Source: DATAUD01 sp036501665 | GTDB taxonomy: Bacteria; Verrucomicrobiota; Verrucomicrobiia; Limisphaerales; Palsa-1400 | Direction: 5' to 3' | Length of the DNA stretch: 64,000 bases | NCBI GenBank assembly: GCA_036501665.1 | Contig: DASXZW010000074.1 | Coordinates: 6,691 to 70,690 of the forward strand | In this document: in pieces, positions 57,999-64,000 of the stretch | Layout: each line of letters begins with the position of its first letter | Numbering within the stretch: position 1 is the first letter of the stretch | The notes under the pieces: model-generated | Seen by the model: only the letters and a program-made list of their open reading frames with translations | Database searches by the model: none | Told to the model about the DNA's origin: nothing | Made by a program: the position numbers and the translations under genes

Positions 57999-59102
57999 TC
58001 AATCGTGCTTCTTGCCATCGTCCTCATTGTCGGCTTCCTCCTGCTCCTGCGCCTTCTGCTGCCTCGCCCGCATCAATTCCTGATGCTCCAGCGTTTGCCG
58101 AGATTCCTTGTCAAGTCCAATTGAGTCGCCAGAGGAACCGTGGCAATCACCGAAGTAGAAATATGGGCAGCGCGTCACGGCGCTAGAGCAGTGGGCGCGG
58201 AGCCTCCTGCCCCAGCGCACTTGGTACACGCTTGTTTGGTCGGCGTAAGCGCCAAAAAATTCACGCACATCTTGATGGAATTCCTCCAATTGACCGGTGG
58301 CCTTTGCCTGTCGAAAGCCGGTATTGTAGGGTGTTAAGAGGTCAATCGGTTTGACGTACTCCAAGCACTCGTAAAAATGGGCTTCGGATTTCATTGGAGC
58401 AAGTTGAGGGTCCGGCATACAGATTAACTTCTCCCGTCGCCAATGCTCCGCGATGATGCGGGCCAGCAGGACCGGGTCCGGTTCCGAAATGCTGCGCACC
58501 AATACGTGAACATGCGGTGTTAAACGGACCACTGGCCAAAACGAGTATACGAAAAGCTCCTCCCATCCGACGATGCCATCACAAGCCGGTGCAAATTCAC
58601 GAATGCAATTCCGCATTGTGTCCCAGATTTTTGGCAGGCCGGGACCGCCATTGATCGAAAACGTCGACAGAGGCACACCGCCTCGGATTGAGAAAACAAG
58701 CTTATGCCAGACACCCGGCTCCCACGCAGGCCCGTACTTTTTGAGCATGTCCTGCCCCTTAAGATAAGTACAAAACGGACACTCGCGGAGATTGCACCGG
58801 GCCAGCGCCTTGCTCTTCGTATATGGGCTGCGGTTCATCATGCAGTTGATTAGCCGCTGAGCTTGGTGATATCCGTTCAACAGCGCGATGCGCCGGTCAT
58901 TCAGGTTGTCCTTGAAGTAAACCTTGTGCTGCCAGCGATTGGACTGCTTCTCCAGCGCCTCCAGCCAGTATTGCTGTGGCACCGGCAGCCTTTTGAAGAA
59001 GCGATGTTCAGTGCTCAAGGCAGGGTGGTACAATCTGGACTGTAGGATTTCAGCGTCGGTGCCGCTGAACTGCTCGAATGTGGTGATCTGCTCGAAGGTC
59101 AT
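57999..59102 (-). CDS. HUH-type rolling-circle replication initiator-like protein
   Basis: 367 residues. Contains LTPHVHVLVRS with His197 and His199 (HUH metal motif), a Tyr-rich helix AHFYECLEYVKPIDL with Tyr244 or Tyr249 as candidate nucleophile, and an N-terminal Cys trio (CNLRECPFC, residues 103-111) for zinc. This layout matches plasmid Rep proteins that nick one DNA strand. The C-terminal 60 residues are Gln/Glu/Asp-rich. Evidence that the right part of the window is an integrated plasmid-like or mobilisable element. No nick site (dso) was recognised. Confidence 0.75.
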   Translation of the reverse strand: MTFEQITTFEQFSGTDAEILQSRLYHPALSTEHRFFKRLPVPQQYWLEALEKQSNRWQHKVYFKDNLNDRRIALLNGYHQAQRLINCMMNRSPYTKSKALARCNLRECPFCTYLKGQDMLKKYGPAWEPGVWHKLVFSIRGGVPLSTFSINGGPGLPKIWDTMRNCIREFAPACDGIVGWEELFVYSFWPVVRLTPHVHVLVRSISEPDPVLLARIIAEHWRREKLICMPDPQLAPMKSEAHFYECLEYVKPIDLLTPYNTGFRQAKATGQLEEFHQDVREFFGAYADQTSVYQVRWGRRLRAHCSSAVTRCPYFYFGDCHGSSGDSIGLDKESRQTLEHQELMRARQQKAQEQEEADNEDDGKKHD

Positions 59103-59934
59103 TGTAGCACCCCTCCAGATGCTGGTTTATGACGGCCTCTAAACAACGTGTTCGGCGGGGTGAACCTGCTGATGTCGAAGTTGATAGAGGGAACTGGAAG
59201 AGGAGTGTGTAAACTTCCTATTCTGCTGGTGTTTTTGGAAGTAGGGAGTCGGGCTGACTTTAATTTAGTGCTTATGGAAGCCGTCATCCAGCGGCAATGC
59301 TCCATGTGGGCGCTTCCGGCAAGCAGACCGGTGAGCCGCACAGGTATTGAAGAGAATCGAGCCGCCGTCATTGACGGTGGAAATCGCGTCGGTGGCGACG
59401 TCAACAACGACGACTCAAAATTAAATTTGTAGCGATTCCGACTCATAAGGCTTTCCACAGCCTGCACCCGTACATACGTGTGCTGCCCAACAAAAACGTG
59501 AAGTCTGCCAGAGGTAGCGGAAACGCAGGCATCCGTTGATTGACCACCAATTGGGTGCAAGCGCGTATACAATCGACAACCGCGCCGAGCTTAACCCAAT
59601 GCGACGCGACAGACCCGGAGGCGGAATCGCGCTATCAACTGATGACAAATGGTTAGTCAAAGGGTGGCGACACGTTTGTGTTCTGATGGCGCGACTATTG
59701 AGTCCAGTATACGACGAGACATCGTCGGTTCCACCGTCCCACGGGATTCCGATTCTGTAAACGGTTCCGGTAAAACTCAAAGTCGCTATCGGGGTCCAAG
59801 TCGCCAGTGCAGTTCGCGATCTGTTGATCATAATCCTTTTTCTTCCCGCGACGCTCTTCCGACTGATTTCGGAGGCTGCAATACCTAGTCAAACCGAAAT
59901 ATATTCGGTGGACCGACAACACGGGATTGCTCAT
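59103..59934. other. Long stretch with no confident gene
   Basis: 832 bp between the Rep gene and the 200-aa gene. Overlapping minus-strand frames here (59099-59572, 59421-59831, 59695-59934) have no recognised domain; GDLDPDSDFEFYRNRLQNRN near 59800 may be a remnant of a coding sequence split by frameshifts. No repeats or RNA signatures stand out. Confidence 0.45.
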
Positions 59935-60537
59935 TTATTGCCCAACTTGCTCGATTTTTTCCATCACGAAACGGTAACTGTCGTCGATTTTGCACTCGGC
60001 TTCAGCTACGAGTTTGTTCAGTTCAATAAAATTAGGCGTAAAACGGGATTCCATTGAGTCACGCGATTCGCCTGCGTTGCTTTCGTGGATTTTGTCGATG
60101 TAGAGCAAGATTTTTCTATCGAAGAACAAGTAGTCGGTGATATCAGGGTCTTCTTCCTCGTAAATGGCAAATACGTCAGTTATCTCAGCATCTCCGTCAG
60201 GGTGCCACACTTTAAATGGAGCGTCATATTCTTCATCCTGATCGAGTCGTCTGCCAGACGCGTCAAAACCGTCAATGTAACGCCGAAGTAAATAACCATC
60301 TGGTCCCCGCCAGAATTCACGGAGTTCGTAGGATTCGATGCACTCTGCCATCGTACGCCCAATCATCTGTTTATCCCACAGACGGTTCATCGCATATTCG
60401 GGATGGTTTAGAAGAGGCCGAGGGAAATTGGTCAATGCTTCCGAGAGCAGCCGTTCCGCGTATTGACAACCCCGCTTTTCTAACCATTTTTTGAGTTTGA
60501 GGAGCGCATAACCTGCTTTTGTTTTTTGTCTTTTCAT
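59935..60537 (-). CDS. Hypothetical protein, 200 aa
   Basis: Acidic soluble protein (KLKKWLEKRGCQYAERLLSE, LREFWRGPDGYLLRRYIDGF, YEEEDPDITDYLFFDRKILL). Not recognised. Well-formed frame with an ATG that follows a pyrimidine-rich stretch; no ribosome site seen. Located between the ParB-like and Rep genes of the putative integrated element, same strand. Confidence 0.6.
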   Translation of the reverse strand: MKRQKTKAGYALLKLKKWLEKRGCQYAERLLSEALTNFPRPLLNHPEYAMNRLWDKQMIGRTMAECIESYELREFWRGPDGYLLRRYIDGFDASGRRLDQDEEYDAPFKVWHPDGDAEITDVFAIYEEEDPDITDYLFFDRKILLYIDKIHESNAGESRDSMESRFTPNFIELNKLVAEAECKIDDSYRFVMEKIEQVGQ

Positions 60538-60757
60538 AGAAATAAGAATTTGAATTATTGGTGTCGGAGGCGCGAGGTCACCCTACCGATCTCAGACTGT
60601 GCATTGGTGCCGTCATTGCCTTTGCGCGTTACGACGTCACAATCCCAGCTAAGATGGGGCAGATCGTATATTCCTAATCCGTCACAGCGACCGTTTGTGA
60701 CGATCTACAAATTTTGATTTTGCACTCCCTTCATGCGAATTTTGACCATTTGAGCTT

Positions 60758-61780
60758 TTATTGTTGTTTGCGGGCGGGCGGCCTCGTTGGACTGTTGGGT
60801 TCCCAATTGCCAACTAAATTGATGATGCGTTCCGACAAGACAGGGCGGCACTCGACCGACCAGAATTCGCGCTCGTGCTCAAGGTAAACCTTCAGCCGCG
60901 CCCAACGCTTTTCAACTTCGAGTTCGGGCTGAAAGTCCGTTGACTTTTGGACGAGGCCTAGTTGACGTAGGGCGCGAACCACGCTCTTCTGCGTGAGAGG
61001 CTTCTTTGTGATTTCGGCTTCGTGAACAACTTTTGTCCAAACACTGGCCACGGATTTGGCCCAGATCGCAGGTTCCTGCTGTGGCTCGCGCAAGAACAGA
61101 AGGGGGCGCAACTGGCGTTCGCTAGTAGGCAAGGTTTCGGCTCCCGTGGAAGCCAATGCCTTGTAGACTTCGGAGATAGCCAATTGCCGGTTGATGGTGC
61201 TCTTGCCGATGTGGAGCTTCTCCCTACAGTAGCGGCCAAAATCAGTGTAACCTTCAGCGTGGTAAAACCTGTTGTCGCGGATTTCCAACAACGCGGTGGG
61301 TCCGGCCTGCCAAGCGTCCCGGACTTGACGGATAATTTTTTCGCGCTTACGCAGTTCCACAAGCATTTGGTCTTGATGCTTCGGGGGCAGCATTTCAGCC
61401 GATTCAGCTTTTATGCTTATCGGAACGAGCGTTGCGGTTTTGGCTGATTGTGCGTCACTGATTGCGGCTGGAACGGTTGGTGGAATTGTCGGTGAATCTC
61501 CAGCTTGGTCGAGAGGCTCGGCAGGATGTGGTTGGTTGCGGGGAACGCGGCGCGGCGGCGGAAGTTCGTCAGAGGACACTTCAAGTGGAGGTTGAGCGCT
61601 GGGGCCAGCAGAATTTGTTGTGCAATCCGGGCGGGGCCGGTGAATACGGTGCGGTGGGGGCAATTCTGGTTCAGATATATCAGCGTTCTCGGAAGATTCA
61701 ATCACGAGCACCGTTGTTTCCAAATGTGGTTGGCAGTTGGTAGAACCAGCAGCGGAAATAATTCGGGTTGGGTTACTCAT
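60758..61780 (-). CDS. ParB/KorB-like DNA-binding protein, 340 aa
   Basis: About 120 residues of Pro-rich, low-complexity N-terminus, then a helix-turn-helix core: FYHAEGYTDFGRYCREKLHI, GKSTINRQLAISEVYKALAS, and PTSERQLRPLLFLREPQQEP, of the ParB/phage-HTH kind with GKSTINRQL as recognition helix. The C-terminal part ends SPTRPPARKQQ. Such proteins segregate or regulate plasmids and elements. Its start overlaps the stop of the 102-aa gene by 4 nt (ATGA), so they are translationally coupled. Segregation function is inferred; no ParA is present. Confidence 0.65.
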   Translation of the reverse strand: MSNPTRIISAAGSTNCQPHLETTVLVIESSENADISEPELPPPHRIHRPRPDCTTNSAGPSAQPPLEVSSDELPPPRRVPRNQPHPAEPLDQAGDSPTIPPTVPAAISDAQSAKTATLVPISIKAESAEMLPPKHQDQMLVELRKREKIIRQVRDAWQAGPTALLEIRDNRFYHAEGYTDFGRYCREKLHIGKSTINRQLAISEVYKALASTGAETLPTSERQLRPLLFLREPQQEPAIWAKSVASVWTKVVHEAEITKKPLTQKSVVRALRQLGLVQKSTDFQPELEVEKRWARLKVYLEHEREFWSVECRPVLSERIINLVGNWEPNSPTRPPARKQQ

Positions 61781-62085
61781 GCCGCTTCCTCCTTGTTGAC
61801 TTGAAATTTAGTTGAAGGTTTGTTTCGATGGGCGACTACTTTCGTTGCCTTATCCAGCCACCTTGCGTCACGGCAATTCGCCTCCACTTGGACCGTTGCA
61901 AAGTATTTGACGCTGTTGCGCGGTCCGCCTCCAAGGGGCTTGAGCAATCCGGCCTTGACAAGCAAAGGGATGTCGTGACTTTGAAAGCCGGACACCATCG
62001 CAGTTTGTTCTGTTGATAGTCGGGCCGGAAGACGACGGACTGTCAATACTTGCCAACAATTCCTGCCACTAACATTCGTGTCCAT
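61777..62085 (-). CDS. Small HTH-like protein, 102 aa
   Basis: RLSTEQTAMVSGFQSHDIPL and LVKAGLLKPLGGGPRNSVKY form a winged-helix-like segment (SxxxTAxxxGF ... LLVKAGLLKPLG), followed by a basic tail. Probably DNA-binding, partner of the ParB-like protein (4-nt overlap). Not otherwise recognised. Confidence 0.62.
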   Translation of the reverse strand: MDTNVSGRNCWQVLTVRRLPARLSTEQTAMVSGFQSHDIPLLVKAGLLKPLGGGPRNSVKYFATVQVEANCRDARWLDKATKVVAHRNKPSTKFQVNKEEAA

Positions 62086-62201
62086 GTCTGACTCTAAACG
62101 TGCAGCGAAGAACCGCCTAGAAAAACAGCTTTAACTGTTGTATACATTTGCGAAACCTCGCGTCTGCTCGGTAGCGAAAATCCCAGAGGCTGAAATCGCA
62201 C

Positions 62202-62852
62202 TTAAACAGAATCGCCCAGTTTCCTCGCAAAGCTCTTAAAGCGCTGACGGAGCTTACCCATAATGTACACTCTGGTCCCTATTCGAGGAGATATGTCTTT
62301 AACCGGAACAGCGTGTGTGGGAATATTTAAAGGGTCTTTGCGCCGGAGAATGCGGTCGATGAAAAGTCTGGCCAAAGTCCACCATTCGTAATATCCATCC
62401 GCGTTAAATTGCGGAAGGCTACTGGCATAATCGCCAATATCCGAGTAGGCATGTGGCGTGCGTCGTGCCAACCAAATCCTAATCAAAAGCTGAAGTGACA
62501 GCCGTCCTGCATCGTCTAGTTGCCAACGAGCACCGGGGAGTAGATTAAGGGGCACTGCATCCATTTTGTACACGTCTCGCATTACGGCGTTGATTGGCGC
62601 ATTCGCATTCACCCGTTTGGAGCAAGCTTTTCTAAAGAGACGCATCGCCTTCGTAGCGTCCGAGCTTCCGGCCTCGGACAACTGAAGTAAAACAGAGGCA
62701 TATTGCTTAGACTGGGTGCCCAAGCGGCAAATCGATTCGGGAATCTGGGGTGGGGTATTTGCAGGCGGAATAGTGAAAAACCGAAAATCTTCCTCCAATG
62801 GTCGACCCGCTTGCGGAGCGCCCACAGTCGTTTTGGGAGACGAGCCACTCAT
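62202..62852 (-). CDS. Hypothetical protein, 216 aa
   Basis: Not recognised. Helical, with an early IPPANTPPQIPESICRLGTQ, a LLPGARWQLDDAGRLSLQLL core and a basic ending (MGKLRQRFKSFARKLGDSV). Same strand as the other element genes; possibly the first gene after the integrase. Function unknown. Confidence 0.55.
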   Translation of the reverse strand: MSGSSPKTTVGAPQAGRPLEEDFRFFTIPPANTPPQIPESICRLGTQSKQYASVLLQLSEAGSSDATKAMRLFRKACSKRVNANAPINAVMRDVYKMDAVPLNLLPGARWQLDDAGRLSLQLLIRIWLARRTPHAYSDIGDYASSLPQFNADGYYEWWTLARLFIDRILRRKDPLNIPTHAVPVKDISPRIGTRVYIMGKLRQRFKSFARKLGDSV

Positions 62853-63159
62853 GTGCTAAGTTCCAGCAAAAGTTCCAGCAACCAGAATACCCTGCAAAAG
62901 ACCACATTCGCAAACAATCGTTGAAATCTGGCTCAGAGCCGCTACAATAGCGTCGGAATCTGGAGCGAATTCGGTCGATTCCGACCCTCGCCTCCAGTTA
63001 AAAGCCCTTAATTGACAGGGTTTTCTGAGAGCCGGGAGTCAGAGTTTCACCGGAATCTTCACCACTTTGGCGGCTCGTTCAGAAAACTGTCTCTGCTCGG
63101 GTACCGCTCGTCCAGTGCTCGCTTACGCGAGGGACGCCGAGTGCTTCACACTCATAACC
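62853..63159. other. Intergenic region before the right-hand integrase, possible att site
   Basis: Holds no supported gene. GTCGGAATC (62952-62960) and GATTCCGAC (62977-62985) form a 9-bp inverted repeat; the following CGACCCTCGCCTCCA looks like the 3' end of a tRNA (T-arm then CGCCTCC and A, no CCA). Typical location for the attachment site of a tyrosine recombinase. Incomplete tRNA-like structure, so only suggestive. Confidence 0.4.
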
Positions 63160-63166
63160 ATGAGTG
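63149..63166. promoter_or_regulatory. Inverted repeat over the integrase start codon
   Basis: CACTCAT, AACC, ATGAGTG: a 7-bp perfect inverted repeat whose right arm contains the ATG at 63160. A hairpin here could hide the start codon or serve as an operator. Confidence 0.4.
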
Positions 63167-64000
63167 AAACAATGAAACAAGCATTCGGTTTAATACGCCG
63201 TCCCTGGGGCGTTTTCTACATCAAAAACAAAGTCACCGGCGAACAAAAGAGTCTCAAGACACACGACAAAGTGGAGGCACAACGCATCCTCCAAGCTCAT
63301 AACGAATCGGAAAGTCAACCGCACTTCAACCTGTCGTTGGCGCGGGTCTATCTCAACGGGGCCGATCCCAAGTTGGCAACGCGGACTTGGCAAGAGGTCA
63401 TGGAAAACATAGTCGCCAAGAAAACGGATGAAACCCGGCGGCGTTGGGAAGTCGCGATCAAGGACAGGAATTTTGATTGTGTCCGCAATCTGCCTGTGGC
63501 CGAAACGCGCCCGGAACACTTCGACCGGGTGCTGGCTGATGGCAAGGTGTCCTCCAATGTTTATTTGCGCCGCGTTCACAATCACGCCCTCGGCATGGAA
63601 TGGCTTCTAAAGTCGGTTATTTCGCGCCTGCAATGGCCCAAGCCTGTGTTCAAAAGCAAGCGGGCAATCAAGGGCCGAAGAACACACTGCGATCGTGCAA
63701 CGGGAACAAAACGCCGAACGCCGAGACTTCTACGAACTGCTTTGGCATACCGGAGCATCACAGACCGACGCGGCCTGCCTGATGGCAGAGGATGTGGACT
63801 GGACGAATCGCACGATCAGCTATTCGCGCCGGAAGTTGAAATCGCGAGGCGCGATCAGCATTAAACCGGCGCTGATTCGATTTGGGTCAGAAGTCGAAAC
63901 GATATTGAAGCGGCGTCCAACTATTGGGCCACTTTTTCCGTATCTTTGCACGGTTCGTCCCGGCGACCGGGCGACGGAATTCAAGCAACGCTGCGAAGGG
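63160..64000 (+). pseudogene. Tyrosine recombinase paralog with a frameshift, right edge of window
   Basis: Begins MSETMKQAFGLIRRPWGVFY and follows the left-hand integrase closely (YLNGADPKLATRTWQEVMEN against YLDAADPKLLTRTWQQVMEQ) until KSKRAIK, then leaves frame; the true continuation AEEHTAIVQREQNAERRDFY and GASQTDAACLMAEDVDW lies one frame away and runs to base 64000. One extra G in the AAGGG run at 63671-63675 explains it. It may be a real inactivation or a sequencing error in a homopolymer-like run. The C-terminal catalytic end is beyond the window. A short open frame upstream of 63160 is not needed. Confidence 0.8.

Noticed and set aside
1..64000. CRISPR array
   Set aside because: No regularly spaced direct repeats were seen; the repetitive stretches are coding repeats in the BspA-like and Myb-like genes.

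Overview
The window looks like an accessory region of a Verrucomicrobiota genome (Pedosphaera/Limisphaerales-like). This is inferred from gene content, not from a marker gene. The signs are secreted BspA-like leucine-rich proteins sharing a C-terminal domain, a sortilin/BNR-like propeller, an ECF sigma factor next to a FecR-TPR-beta-barrel protein and a CHASE2-Ser/Thr kinase, and many small zinc-ribbon, FlbD-like and basic proteins. There is no rRNA, ribosomal protein or core metabolic operon, and no confident canonical tRNA.

Layout. 0-3.7 kb: a tyrosine recombinase cut by the left edge, a minigluzincin, a FlbD-like protein and a secreted GH12-like glycosidase. 4-11.1 kb: a membrane protein, then lexA and a 1444-residue fusion of a Y-family polymerase (DinB) to a C-family polymerase (DnaE/ImuC type), headed by a near-perfect SOS box, with a DUF72 gene behind. 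11.4-17 kb: a truncated GHKL ATPase abutting a TerY-P triad (vWA, PP2C phosphatase, kinase with helix-hairpin-helix) plus a DUF4236 protein. 17.2-25.4 kb: mostly plus-strand accessory genes (HNH endonuclease, CAP12 TIR-like effector, lipoprotein) mixed with decayed ones, a tmRNA-like 3' end and an attC-like repeat. 25.4-32.7 kb: the ECF sigma / FecR-TPR-barrel / CHASE2-kinase module with a secreted Ig-like protein; two copies of one promoter-like motif sit here.

33-43.7 kb: a beta-propeller protein, small membrane and zinc-ribbon genes, a serine-recombinase operon with a DUF2779 nuclease, a 560-residue BspA-like protein and RecD2. 44-50.6 kb: a PLD-like protein, a nine-repeat Myb/SANT-like protein, a GH16 glucanase overlapping a secreted HNH protein, a TPR protein and a second BspA-like protein. 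50.7-55.6 kb: an unrecognised two-gene operon opposite an XRE repressor with paired palindromic operators, an Mrr-like nuclease and a second CAP12 protein. 55.8-64 kb: an integrated plasmid-like element with an HUH Rep, a ParB-like protein, a decayed excisionase-like gene and a frameshifted tyrosine recombinase paralogous to the one at the left edge.

Overall the window reads as stacked mobile elements and stress, defence and DNA-processing modules with much decay: three genes carry single in-frame stops, several carry frameshifts, and several are truncated at junctions. The most unusual item is the LexA-linked DinB-DnaE fusion, which would place a translesion polymerase and an error-prone replicative-type polymerase in one polypeptide.
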